From: Utricularia gibba
Lineage: Eukaryota; Streptophyta; Magnoliopsida; Lamiales; Lentibulariaceae
Direction of reading: 5' to 3'
DNA length: 64,000 bases
Assembly (NCBI GenBank): GCA_002189035.1
Contig: NEEC01000011.1
Coordinates: forward strand, 124,001 to 188,000
A model generated the notes under the pieces. It was given only the letters and a program-made list of their open reading frames with translations, ran no database searches and was not told the DNA's origin. Both the position numbers and the translations under genes were made by a program. This document shows positions 10,831 to 22,709 of this stretch, piece after piece. Each line of letters starts with the position of its first letter. Position 1 is the stretch's first letter.

Positions 10831-13690
10831 ACCTAGTCAGATAATAGATTTTGAGATTTTGGTGGAATTAGGGATATTTGAAAATAGGAGTAAAGGACTC
10901 CTTATAGCAATATTTTGTTGTATGACAGGCTCAAGTATTTGATTTAATAAATTAAAAAACTGAAACAGATAATGAAGCACTCCTCCTCAGCTTAGTAACC
11001 AAATGTTGATGTTAACTTTATTTATTTTTTTAATGTCTTTTTAGTTCACTTGATTTTAGTGTTAAGTAGTTCAAGTTAGGAGTAATTTGATAGTATGAGG
11101 TCATGATCATGGGCATTTTGCAAGCTTTTCAAGGAATTTTTGTGTAGAGTCCCATGAGTCATACCACCAATTGACTTAAATCCACATAGGAAAGGGCTCT
11201 ATGCAAGGCCTCATTACCTTCTTATGGGGTTATTGAGTACAAAGCCTCATAAGTGAGTAAAACAAATTTTCAAAAGCAAAGTCATATACTAGGGGTCATA
11301 CCCTCAAGAAACAAATTGAAAATATTCTAACATGTTGAGGGACACAATTTTGAGATAATAATGTCAAAGAAGCAAATGCTTTAATAAAGTAATGTTAGAA
11401 ATATCGAAGGAGAGTTGTTTCGATACCTTTTTGGTTCATTCCACCATGTTGATCTCTCTATGATAGGGTGTTTTTCCTAAAAAGCTTCTAAGGGGGAACC
11501 AATAGGCATTCATCACTCTCACTTTACCCTTATCCTTGGTTTCACGCAATGAGCCCATGATATCTGATTTCTTCTTCTCTTTCAGATGTTCTTTATGGGG
11601 GATCCTATATATCAGAGTTCTTGAGGGGTCATTGACCTTCATTTCTGCCCCAACCTTCCTAAGTTACCCTCTTTAGTTTGGAGACCATCAATGGTCCCCC
11701 TTCTAGAAGCTGTCCTAAATTCAAGTATTACAACACACATTTATCATTATTATGAGTGGTGTTTTGATGGGACTTGTAGAACTTTTGTGTTTCAAACTTT
11801 AATCATATGCATCATGACCTCATGGTGGGAGTCCTTTTTAAGCACTTGAAGAGTTTTCTACAAGTTTTGGCACATATTTGGCACATACAAGTTAAATATG
11901 CTTGCATCCTTGATGGGTTCAAAATGAGCTTGTTGCCCAAATCATAAAGGACTAGGCACTTTCTCAAGGTTTCCATGCTCTTCTTCAAGGTGATAGATAT
12001 CCCTTGTGCCACTTTGAAGAATTTTTCTAAGTTTCTAACAGATTCTCTCTTGTGTTCATATTCTAAGACTTCTAGTGCCATTTTTTTCTTGGAATATGTG
12101 TGTTCATCCTATATTGTGTGGAGAAAAAAAAGAGAAGATCATTAAAACAATGAATAGTATCTCGATGAATAGTAGATAGGTCAAATGGCATCCTTGTATG
12201 CTTAGTAGTTCCTGGGGGCTTCCTTACTCTCTATAGTGGTGTGTTGGCTACACTTTTTAATGGCTTATAGTTTTACCACCAGCTCTCTTGCCATTCTAGC
12301 ATTAGGGTCTTCCAAGTGCCCATAAATCTATTTTTGAGCAATGGTGACTGCAAAATTGGCCCTTTTTTTTTTGGCATTAGACTTCTAGATTTGACATCTC
12401 ATCTTCTAGGTTGTAAGGAGGGTCTTTGCTTTCTCTTGTTCTATAGAAACAAGGTTTATAAGGATCATCACCTCACAAATGAGTGTTGGCTCTTTCTTGA
12501 GTTCCTTCTTGGCTAGACCTCCCCCCATGAGGGTGGTATTTAGTCACAACTACTCCTCCAGAAGGTTCAAGAATGCTTCCATCACAATTTTATCTTTTAG
12601 AAGAAACCTATAGCTCTAGCATTCAGTAATGAGTTGCTCATGAAAACCCAAGCATGAGTAATGAGGGAACACTTGTCTAACCTACATCTCTAGCATCCTT
12701 CATGTTACCTCTACTTGAATGGCCACTCTATATAGTTGCATTTTAATAGGATCCCAAGTCACAGAAAATCAATACACATAATGCAAAAAACAAAAAGATA
12801 AAAGAGGATCCCAAGCCATAGAAATCTGGAGGAAAACCAAAAGAACCGATATGATGTATAAATCAGCAATCTAGGTTGATTGGAAGGATTTTCTAGGAAA
12901 ATCAGCCATGGAACATAAATCAGTGCTAAAGCCCAAATTGACTAAAGCAGGCAGGAGTAACATATCCACCTACGAATCATATATCAGCGTAGAAATCATT
13001 GATTAATTGGGTATACATAAGAAAGGGGCAATAAAGAGATAGTGTAAGTCTGTGGCTATTGGCAATAGTCTGAAGGGCTGCCAACCTATAAGAATTAAGA
13101 GTAGTAGATGATTACCTGTTGGTAGGAACGTAAGCAAGATCAAGTAGATCCTTCCAGGTGCAGAAAGTCCTTAATTCCCTTAGAATCAGTCGGTTAGGGT
13201 GCCTCTATAAATAGGAGCTCAATTTAATAGAAAAACATTTTGCATCCCTTGCAACCCTTATATCTCTTCTTACTTTTGCCTAATGAAATCTTTTTCTCCA
13301 CTGAGCTCTACAAATTCTATGGCTTTCCGTTACGGCGGTTTTCATGTTGAAAATCATTTTCTCATATTTTTACTTTTCAAACAACCAAAATCAGAATCAA
13401 ACCCTAGATAAATCGGCCAATTTCTGATTTACTTCTCTGAAATCAATATATCACCCCAAATTCGATTTTAACAACAACAACAAGGTTCGATAATATTGGT
13501 TGGTTTTGTTGTGATTTTCATAACATCAAGAAATTTTGAGGTATTCTTAAAGAGCGATACATAAGACAAAGATTGGTTACCCAAGAAATAGTAAAAAAAG
13601 AGGTGGTCCCACTAGGGAAGGAAAAAGAGCAAGGTTGACCGTGAAAGTTACATAGACTCTCGATAAGTTGCTTCATCTACTCTGACGTAG
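10831..13690. other. Gene-free repeat-like stretch
   Basis: No recognisable protein. Frames at 11436-11642 and 11812-12081 (minus) and 12316-12516 (plus) have no domain I know. From about 12750 to 13480 the sequence looks like an LTR or its leader: a TATAAATA box at 13206-13213, followed by a pyrimidine-rich leader ending in CAACAACAACAAGG. The element it belongs to is not identified. Confidence -1.
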
Positions 13691-14310
13691 AGTTTAATTA
13701 ATTTGCACCAGTACCATGATTCCAGTTTGGTTTGGGAATGTGAATGTCTATACGGTTCCAGTTTTGGAACTGGAGCCATATGGTTTTGGCGGTTCAAGAT
13801 ATTTGGAACTGGGAAACTACAATTCCGATCCATTTGGAACCAATGAAATCAGCGATTCGAAACTAATGAACCATCGGTTTCAATTTGAAATGGTCTGAGG
13901 CACCCTTAGCAATTATTATAGAAGATTGAAAAAATATTTAATAGAACTATGTGTTTCTCAAACACCTCCAATCAATCATGTAGGATTCTTGAACATTCTC
14001 TATTTTTATAATTGTTTCTAGATACTTTTAGCAACCATTATGAGAGTCTAGAAAATCCTCTAAAAAAATGTGTTTCGTAGGCACCCACAATGACCCATGT
14101 TTGCGCGAAAATTAATTTCTAAAAGCTATTCGATTCTGGTTATTGTTTGATTCATGTTTTCAGTTTTGATTTTGGTTTGGTTTTTGTTTGAAACTGAAAC
14201 TAAAATCAATAGTAAACCAGAGCTTATAGACCGATGGTTTGAAAAAACCGTTCGGTTTCAAACCAAAGCTTATCAATTCGGAATCAATCACAACTCTCAC
14301 CCCTTTGGTA
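13690..14310. mobile_element. Possible hAT-derived terminal sequence
   Basis: The right end reads, on the minus strand, AGGGGTGAGAGTTGTGATTG and is followed inward by repeated GGTTTGAAACCGAACGG-like motifs. Short TIRs beginning (C/T)AGGGGTG with subterminal GGTT/AACC repeats are common in plant hAT elements. I could not find a matching left end or target duplication, so this is tentative. Confidence -1.
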
Positions 14311-14854
14311 CACGTTCTTGTCCATCTCTGTAATATAGAGATATGTTCTCCCTCATTTTGGTTAAAAGATCAATTCGTATTCGACAGGGTGGTAGCATAG
14401 ACACAGGTAGCAGCGTGTTAACTTTCTTGTAGACATTATGTGTCATCAAAGTAATGGAATTTAAAAACCCGTGAAAAAGTATTACCCATCAAATGGAGCC
14501 TCCAGCCGAATTTTCCACTTGTCCCAAGCTCCTGCCGTGCTAGAACCCGTGAAAAAGACCTCATGATTGCGCAAGCTTGCTAAAACCAGTGGATCACTTG
14601 CGCAAGTTTACTGACTCGCCTACATTCAAGTATTGAGTGAACCTTTTCATTTTACCCTCTTATGAATTTCTCTTCTTGAGCGTATTGAGTGACACCTGTG
14701 AGGAGTAGCCACGTGGAAGGGAATCTAGTGTATGGTATGCCATTGAACAACTTATGCATATTGTTGCGTTAACTCTATTTGCAAGTTACTATTTTGAAGG
14801 AAAACGCCTTGAACAATTGCTTGAGGACAAGCAAACATTTAAGTGTGGGGGAGT
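14311..14854 (+). other. 3' internal part of an LTR element with polypurine tract
   Basis: Non-coding. It ends in AAGTGTGGGGGAGT (14841-14854) directly before the LTR start TGATAA, the expected polypurine-tract position for a plus-strand gypsy element. A TTGAGGACAAGC segment just upstream also recurs near the 3' LTR of the element at 49092-56458. Upstream coding parts of this element are missing. Confidence -1.
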
Positions 14855-16031
14855 TGATAATTGATTCTGTGTCACTTATATTTATGCTTTTTATGACTCT
14901 CTTAGATGAGTTTTGCATTCTTTTTTATCCCACTTTCCTTATGTTTTTAGAAGAATTTTATATCTTTCATACCACTTTGATCTTTTTGGAGGGAAAGTGT
15001 GTTTTGTGATTTTTCAGAACGAATTTGGAATAATTTGGAGGATTTTCGAGATACTTTGATGGAGGCTAAGATTTGGTCTATCCGGATGAAGACTCGGTCA
15101 AAGATTCTCGGATAAGATAAGATGTGAGAAATTGGATCTCATCCTAAAAGATTTGTATTAAATCTTCAAAGATATGGATAGAAGATTTGATGCGAGCCCA
15201 TCAAGAAAGCCCGACAAATCCTCACCATTATATAAAGATCTAAACACGAAGACTTAAGGGAGTCAATTGGTGGATGACCAAAGAGTCAATCTAGGGTTTA
15301 GAGTTGAGTCTAGCATGTTTTGGATTCCTTTCCCTTTGTTTTTCATCAACTTTTGTTGTTTAGAGTCTAGCATGCGCGTGTGAGCGCTTGTGGCTGAGGA
15401 TCTGCTGTGAAGCCTTGCTTGCGCAAGTTCTGCGCGTGTGACTGTCTTACCATGTTTTTCAGCATTTAATTTGAGGTCTGATTTTGTTTTTCGCAACGTT
15501 TTCTTTACCAACGTGATCTTTAGTACCATATAGCTCTAAGGGGGTGTGGGAGAATCAAAGGTTGGCCTCAAACACCTAAGGAGAAGAGCTCAATCGGACA
15601 TCGTTGGTAAGGCACATTCTGTCTAATCTGTTTGCGAGGTGTGAGGTGTAGGGGTTAGATTTGGGTGTGGTGAAAACATAGGTTATCACAAGAGGTGAAA
15701 TGGCTCTGGTGGCGTGGTTGATTCCATAATCCCACAAAACAAGGGACGGTGCTATAACGGTCACCGAGTAGCACTACTTTAGAATAACACTCCCAAAGCT
15801 TGCGCAAGCAGGTCAGTTCTCAAGGTTTGCACACACGCAAGGGCGAATTTCAAGTATGGTGGATCTTGGATCCAAGGTCACTTTTCTTATTATCTTCAAA
15901 ACCAAATCTTTCTTTTATTTTTGGTCTTTTTGAATCTTTGTTTGAAAAGAATATTCCAATAACAATTACATGTGGATACGATCTTATTTTATTACTTCGA
16001 CGGTTTATGTACACTTGTAGAATTACCATCA
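14855..16031 (+). mobile_element. LTR family B, 3' LTR copy (B1)
   Basis: Runs from TGATAATTGATTCTG to GTAGAATTACCATCA, 1177 bases. Both ends are confirmed by the solo copies at 26324-27286 and 58627-59774. A preceding polypurine tract makes this the 3' LTR of an element whose body is lost. Apparent reading frames inside it are also present in the other copies and are LTR sequence. It contains repeated TTGCGCAAG palindromes. Confidence -1.
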
Positions 16032-16695
16032 ATGTTTCTGGTGCAGCATCATTCATACAATTCAAGTAATTTCAACCTATTCATGAATTATTTAATAGGT
16101 TTAAAATCTCATAAAATATATTTTTCAAGTATTAGACTTCAACTCAATATGAAGTATTTCATGCAAATTTGATTGAGAATATAACATAACAATTTCTACT
16201 TGAAGATGTTTTAGATATTTGGAACCAACCATCTTTCACTCTTTCAACCAGTTCATATATTCATTTGATATATTAATTTGATATATCAACTATAAGAAAT
16301 AACTCTTCTTGTAATGTTTATTCTCGTTTTAAAATCAATTGTTTTATCAGAATTTGTTAGATTCTTATTATTTCCAAATTTTTCATATATTTTGTTTTCA
16401 TCCTCGTTCAAGCTAATAGTTTTATTCCTAATATTTCTCCTTTTATCCAAAAAAATAAATAGAAATATACAATGATTCAGAAGTCAAGTTGCTTAAGAAA
16501 AACACTTACCATGAAGGAATTGTTAACTGCTAACTGCGTTGAATTGGGGGATCGTGGGCCTGCTCGTGTGCTCGGCTGCTTTCATGTGAATTGGGATTGT
16601 CAATTGGAATATCTGTAGCACCCGAACAAGACGAGACGCCCCCAGACCCAGAGGCCAGAGACTAAGAAAGCCTCGATTTGCACCGGAGACAAATT
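16032..16695. other. AT-rich intergenic region and 5' flank of the coiled-coil gene
   Basis: AT-rich to about 16500, then GC-balanced sequence up to the ATG at 16696, which probably holds the promoter and 5' leader. No clear TATA box at the expected place. Confidence -1.
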
Positions 16696-19600
16696 ATGGA
16701 TGCCCGGCATGTGTCTCTTGGTCGAAGAACGGTTGGTATCCAAACTAATTTTCCTCATTTTGAAATTAAGCCGAGTGTTTAGGATCGGATTCTTTCAGCT
16801 GGAAGAAATTCGGATGAAGCGAGCCAATGAAAGGTTGAATAAGGCGTCATCTGGAGCAGATCTCGCGAAACTTCCCGCTGGTTATCATTTAAGTTTGTTG
16901 GTTCTTCGTGTCAGGCAGCATTTCTTTTTAACAATGGTTTATATGTGCTACTTGATGACATAGATGCTCCGGGGATCAGGAAATCTGAGAGTGTATCCCG
17001 ACTTTCTGAGGTGCTGCTCTTTCATATTTTCTGATTGCTTCATGAGCTGATAAGTTCGGGGTTGAATGCTGTGCTGTATGGTTTACGCAGAATGATATTA
17101 GTGCCTTGGTGTCACAGTTAAAAGAAGTCCAACAGAGAAATGCTGAGCTAGATCAAGCAAACAAAAATCTGAGTGCAATGGTAAACTAATGCGCCCACCA
17201 CATCATAATGAATTAGTTACATTCATGCCATGAAACCTCGGTTAAAATTTGTTTTATGAAGTCTGGGGTAGTGATGAAACTTTCATCCTCCTTTGTATCT
17301 ATCTCAGCTTCAGAATGCTGAAGGGGAAATCAACGTTCTTCAGAAGAGGCTCAATGATTTGGTATATTTTGCGCCTTGGTCTTCTTATAGCTATTTCTTT
17401 TCGTACTTCTTAACCAGGATGAGTACTACCATGGCAACAGACCTGTTACATCTTTGAAATTGTGGTTTTGGGCACTTCATATCCGTGTGCATTCTCCATA
17501 TCTAATTTGAATATTCAAGCTATCGATTGCTGATGGAAACCACATGTTAGTTCATAGACATTAGGCCTGTTACCTACCTAAAAGATAATCTAGGAACTTC
17601 ATGGCTGCCCACAGGAACTTTTGTGAATGGAAAGTGTGGGCCATGGATTTTAATCTGTTTGATGTTGATTTTCTGCCTAGGAGATTGTGGCTTCCTAAAT
17701 TACAGAAAATTTGTTGTAAGGAAGCTCCTTATTATTGGCAGGAGATGAACACTGTTCCATCACTTAGAAAAGCTCTCAAGGATGTTGCCATGGAAAAAGA
17801 TGCTGCTGTGGTTTCACGAGTATGAGATTGCACAAATTATCTGTTCTTTAATTGTAGAGCATACTTTTTATCTTACCAATTCAGTTGTTGTAGGAGGATC
17901 TTTCTGCACAGCTTCGAACTATGAAAAAACGCATGAAAGAAGTGGAAGAAGAACAGTACAGAGTGAGTTGCATTTTTTGGAATCATTTAAGAGTTGGGAT
18001 CATTGGAGAAGCTTCATTACTGTGTATTCTCATTTTAGGCTGAGGAAGATGCTGCATCTTTGAGAGCAGAATTGAACTCATTGCAGCAGAATGTAATTCA
18101 AAATCCTTCAGGTGTCCTTGCTGTCCATGGATATTCATTTGATCAGGTGCAGGCTATGGAAATGGAAATATCCAATTTGAGATCCAGGCTTGAGGTCAGA
18201 TTTCATTTGATTCATTGCTCACTTTTCATAAGCTTATTTTTAGTTGAAGTCAAGAAGCTTCGTGGTCATTACTGTTTCAGCAAGAATCAGCTTTGCGAAG
18301 GCAAGATTATCATAATCTATTGGAGGAGCAGGCCCGCATTTCTACCCTTACAATCCAAAAACAAGAATTGGAAGAGAAACTTTCATCTCTCCCTAAGATT
18401 ACCACAGGTTGAGCCAATCTCTCAATTGTATCATATAATGGCCGCATGTCATTTGTATTCACTTGTCAGTGCACTCAAACATTCTCATCCACATGAATTA
18501 TGGAATTACTCCATTTCAATCTGAATATGTTGCATGATTATTCATGTTCATTCCAAATGTTAATCCTTGTAGCATGTGTAAGCTGTTTGGAGTGTATACA
18601 AAATGCCATCACGTTTCTTGTTGTTCATTTGGCTTGTCGTTTCCTTCTAAATGTTCCTTGCATTTTTCGATGCAGCAGAAATTTCTGAACTTCCAAATGA
18701 TAAAAAATTCACAGTGGTAAGCTTTTGCTCTTGTCAAACACGTGTTATTTACATTGGTTATAATTGAAGCAGTAATAATTACTGGATATTCTATGTACAT
18801 TAGTTCATCTTGTTTTCTTTGATCTTCTGTGCAGCTTTAGCTTTGTTTTTTCTGCCAATTTTTCATGTTTGTTGCTCTTCATTTTTTTTCTGTTTTCTGA
18901 TAAAGGGTGTAATGTTATATTCAGGAATACAAGGAGAGACTTGAGAAGCAATTACATGACATGGCTGTAGCTGTTGAAAGACTGGAACACAGCCGACTAA
19001 AACTTTTGATGGAGGCAAATTTGTTTAAATTACAATGATTAATGAATCGAATTCAATCCTTTTCTTTTTCTTCAAAACAAACAGCTGCTTTTCATATTCA
19101 TTTCAGATTGATTCTCAGTCATCTGAGATAGAGGCGCTTTTTGAAGAAAATTCTGGTCTATCATCCGCTTATGAGGAGTCACTGAAGGTGGCTGCGAAAT
19201 GGGAAAAACAGGTGATAAATCACATATGCAGGAAAGTTGCTCATTCGTTTAATGGGAAGTGATGATGTTCAACGAAGTGAAAAGTCTATGTGCATTGTTC
19301 ACTTTTCCAGATCTGTTTACACGCATTGTGTGTAGGTAAAAGCATGTCTACTGCAAAATGGTGAACTCCGTGGCATGTTAGATAAGTTGCGAGCCAAACA
19401 GGCTAATCTAACGAGTGTCAATGATGCTGCTGCCCTACACTCGTCTGGGGACAATGTGTTGCAATCACAATATGCTGCTGATTTTCAGTTCCTCCAGGTT
19501 TCCACAGAAAAATTCTTTCAACGCTCGCCAACCTCATGTCTTTCATTTTTCTATTTTTGGTATCTCAATCGGCTATCTTTTCATCAAAACTGAAGCAAGT

Positions 19601-19942
19601 GAAAAGAATACTCCTGAAAAGGAAAAATGTTTTTTATTTGAACGGTTTTCACCTAATGCAGGAGGAGCTAGCTAAAGAACAAAGTAGAGGAGAGGCACTC
19701 TCAGCAGAGGTTCTGCAGCTCTCAGCTAGCCTCGAGCATGCTCAACATTCATACAACAATCTTGTTCGACTGTATGGTTGAGAGATTTGATGCTGTTTCC
19801 TAATATCTTTCAGGCATTCAGCCACATTAACTTCATTCTGTGATACGCATCGCTTTTTCACAGCTACAAACCAGTCTTGAAGAATATCGAGAACAATCTG
19901 CTGAAGATGAAGCGTGGTGGCTCGGTGTTGGTGCAGCAGTGA
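16696..19942 (+). CDS. Conserved plant coiled-coil protein of unknown function, complete, 15 exons
   Basis: Exons: 16696-16731, 16799-16880, 16964-17010, 17091-17180, 17308-17361, 17742-17819, 17894-17962, 18039-18194, 18281-18407, 18676-18716, 18925-19014, 19107-19211, 19336-19497, 19662-19771, 19864-19942. All phases fit and the product is 441 residues. It starts MDARHVSLGRRTLEEIR and is almost entirely heptad-rich coiled coil, with a short break SSLPKITTAEISELPNDKK near residues 245-265. It ends YKPVLKNIENNLLKMKRG...VQQ. No signal peptide or membrane segment is visible. I recognise the pattern as a conserved single-copy-like plant coiled-coil protein from memory, but cannot give a role. 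Intron 11 begins GC (19015-19016), the only non-GT donor. Ordinary frames miss the gene because its exons are short. Coding phase is kept across all 15 exons, so I take it as functional. Confidence -1.
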
Positions 19943-20258
19943 TCATTCAATGGGAGTTTGTTGTAGTTTTTGTTCAAATATTTGATATTGAAATAGTAAG
20001 TTATCCCATGCCGTATTTGTAAATCTCAATACACGATTGGAGTTCTTAATACATGATGATAATTAGAATAAAGAATGGATTTTCGTGGGTACATTTTTGT
20101 AATTAATAGAAATGGGATTTTCGAGAGGCGTGGTGGTACTTTTGGCTTCAATTGGATTTGATAATGCAATAGTAGAAGGAATAACATGGGAAACTAATAA
20201 TCAGATGAGAGATTGAGCAGGATTCATGATACCAAGTTTAGTTTATGGCCAAGAACAA
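19943..20258. other. 3' flank of the coiled-coil gene
   Basis: Presumed 3' untranslated and intergenic sequence, ending in the CCAAGAACAA copy (20249-20258) that borders the Mutator-like element. No gene seen. Confidence -1.
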
Positions 20259-20799
20259 ATGGTCTCAAATTAACAAGCTTTAATAGAGTTCAAGAAACGG
20301 TCAACTATAGCGTCTACCGACAAAGCCACGGGAACACCAAAATCAACCACATTTGTTTTCTGATTTAGTAATTTATGCCACATATTTTTTTATATTGGTA
20401 AACTGTGCCCCAAATTAATAATTGTATTGTAATTTTTGCCCAAATAACTGTATTACTCGCGTCCTATATGAATGTTATTTTATATGTATAATTTATATTC
20501 CATAAATTAAATTTAAATAACGCATATAATGATATTATATCAACTAAATCACTAGTTGATATACAAAACTAAATCATTTCAACTAAAATGTATATTATTA
20601 ACTGAATTAAACACTTACATTAGGAGCAAGGATTGAAATTTTCTGTAATACATCTCTAGACTTGAGCGTTCTAAATATATACTTCATAAATTTGACATTT
20701 AAAATAAAATATTTAGTATTATATACAAATGTAATCAAAACACAATATTAAAATGCATGTACCTCATAATATTTTCTTGTTGATGTTAACATTATTTCT

Positions 20800-21480
20800 A
20801 CCCAAAGAATCTAATACAATATATTTTTTTATCTTTATACTCAAGATTACACATAATGATCAAAAACCAATGGCATCTGCATGAAAAATAATACATTATG
20901 ATTTGAATATAAATATTTAATACAATCAATGAATTACATACCTTGATACGACTGGCATGAAGACATAATTTTTATTAAATATATGCTTCTTTTTGAAATC
21001 ACACATGATGACATCTACTTGATGTCCATTGATCCAATTATCAAAATAAAGAAAATCCAAAAATGCATAATGTTTCATTCGTACTTCAGGTATTATAGCA
21101 CATATCTTCCTGCATTTACAGATAAATTACATAATTAAATATATCTGTAATAAGCAAAATTCATATATTTGCATAGTAAAACTTGCTTCTTACAATAATA
21201 AGTGGTGAAAGTCATGAGAATTTATCATTGAATATTTATGTAACCAATTGCTATGATCTCCTAATTCTCTTCGTCCTAAATAATGTAAAACAAAAATTAT
21301 ATTCAACATAATTAACAATCAAATACACTATGTATATTAATTAAAAATATACCATTAATTGAGAGTGTTGTAGTTTCATGCAATCTCATCCCTGATGTTG
21401 GCTGGATTATTGGTGTAACATTAGAAATAGAAATATGGGCATTCTCATCAGAAATATCAATTTTGATATCATTCATTTCA
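20800..21480 (-). pseudogene. Ulp1-like (C48) cysteine protease domain inside the MULE
   Basis: The minus strand encodes, in pieces separated by intron-like sequence, FLYFDNWINGHQVDVIM...KKHIFNKNYVFMP (about 21095-20960) and then CHWFLIIMCNLEYKDKKIY followed, after a one- or two-base frame shift, by VLDSLGRN (about 20878-20800). This is the SUMO-protease pattern of substrate helix, then HW.L, then (V/L)(Y/L)DSL, which supplies the catalytic His and Asp. The active-site Cys motif (Q.N..DCG) is not visible downstream. Known: KI-MULE/Kaonashi elements carry Ulp1-like genes. The intron acceptor TTTTTCATGCAG precedes the HW block. Confidence -1.
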
Positions 21481-21739
21481 ATAACCTATCATGAACAAGA
21501 TAGAGTAGGTGAATAAATTATTATCAAAATGAGCTACATTTTTATACCTTTTCATCATGTTGTACACTGGATGTTTGCTATGGATTTAATAAATGTTCCT
21601 CAAACTTGCTGCATAATAATACTCTTACAATTATATTAAAGAAAATATATAAAAAATAACAAAGATATATGCAAGAAACCATATTTGAAAAAAAATAATT
21701 AATTTATCTTGAACTTGAAGGTGCATTTGTAAAAGATGT

Positions 21740-21912
21740 AGTTGTTCCATGAGAATCTTATGTTTCTTTTTATATGTTCTTCAATTATTTCCTATTTGTT
21801 TGCATCTCTTGCATCGTGTAACCTTGCTAGATGTTTTTCTGCCATATCCTTGTTTCAATGGTGGTGGAGGTTCATCTTCACCACGTCTGTGCATTTTCTT
21901 AGGTCTCTCCAT
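21740..21912 (-). pseudogene. MULE transposase C-terminal knuckle fragment
   Basis: From an ATG at 21912 the frame reads MERPKKMHRRGEDEPPPP, then a basic linker and a Cys-rich CKRCKQIGNN segment with a stop directly after it. This follows the MULE/FAR1-like tail (GRPKK...RKR..DEPP...KCxxCGxxGHNxRTC). The His of the knuckle is changed (GNN instead of GHN), and the last Cys has become Tyr. Decayed. Confidence -1.
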
Positions 21913-22119
21913 TACAGTTTTTATTGAAGAAACTGCCGTTAGGGATTTTTGCGGGTTTTAAATTGGGGGCGCATGGATATGTTTATTTAATAAAAAAATG
22001 GCATAAATTATAATATAAAATTAATTTGTGGTAAAATTGACTATTTTCAAATACATGTGACATAAATTGCCAAATCATGAAATATACGTGGTATTTTTTG
22101 TTGTTTCTCCCAAGAACAA

Positions 22120-22658
22120 GCTAAATTCAAATCCACACTCATCGCTCTATTACTAGAGAGGTCCAAAAGATTGGTGATCCACTTGAAACACACAATAAGT
22201 CAGGCCGGAATATCTCAATATGCATCATTTATGTTGAGGGTGGAGAGAACACCTAGTTCAAGGGTGAGTGTTCTCCTAGTTGAAGCCGATCGAGGCTTTG
22301 CGACACATCTTGAGGATACCAGCTATACAAATCAAGTAAGAAGATGCATGATTTGAGCGAGTTGTTGCTAGGCTGGAAGATAATGTTGGAAATCAAACTA
22401 TTATCAAAGAATAAACTCTTCACAACTACTGGAAGAGAGTAACCCAATCAATCTTGGTTTCATGGATTCTGTTATGTAGTTGAGATCTCCTGCATGATAC
22501 ATTAGTTCCCTCTTTTTGTGTCAATTATCTTATTTTTGTGCTATTTATATATTGTTATCCATAGGTTGCCACATCTTCTTCTTCTAGTAAAAAGTCCTTT
22601 TCCTTTTGTCTCTTACACACAATCACTTGAGAGTTCAATCTAACTTTTGTCTATCGAT
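22120..22658 (+). mobile_element. Probable copia-type 5' LTR remnant
   Basis: Sequence leading directly into a primer-binding site complementary to initiator tRNA-Met. The LTR start is not clear (perhaps near 22470, TGTTATG). No coding content is recognised between the MULE and the binding site. Confidence -1.
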
Positions 22659-22670
22659 TGGTATCAAAGC
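22659..22670 (+). other. Primer-binding site, tRNA-iMet type
   Basis: TGGTATCAAAGC differs by one base from TGGTATCAGAGC, the usual plant copia primer site complementary to initiator tRNA-Met. Confidence -1.
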
Positions 22671-22709
22671 TGGTTTTACAAGCATGCAACTCAATCGAGT
22701 GGTGTGTAG

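Larger units (their letters stand above)
20259..22109 (-). mobile_element. Mutator-like element (MULE) with long terminal inverted repeats and Ulp1 domain
   Basis: The two ends form long imperfect inverted repeats. The left arm from about 20330 (GGGA...ACCAC...TGATTTAGTAATTTATGCC) matches the reverse complement of the right arm ending about 22111 (GGGA...ACCAC...TGATTTGGCAATTTATG), and similarity continues for about 100 bases. A 10-base direct repeat, CCAAGAACAA, flanks the unit at 20249-20258 and 22110-22119, in the size range of MULE target duplications. The left repeat lies about 70 bases outside the visible inverted repeat, so the exact left end is uncertain. Coding remains are on the minus strand: a transposase C-terminal knuckle and a Ulp1-type protease. 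The catalytic transposase core is missing, so this copy is non-autonomous. Confidence -1.

Noticed and set aside
15263-15529. 88-codon minus frame, nearly repeated at 26599-26865 and partly at 59041-59343
   Set aside because: All three lie inside family B LTRs; similarity comes from the repeat, not from a conserved protein.
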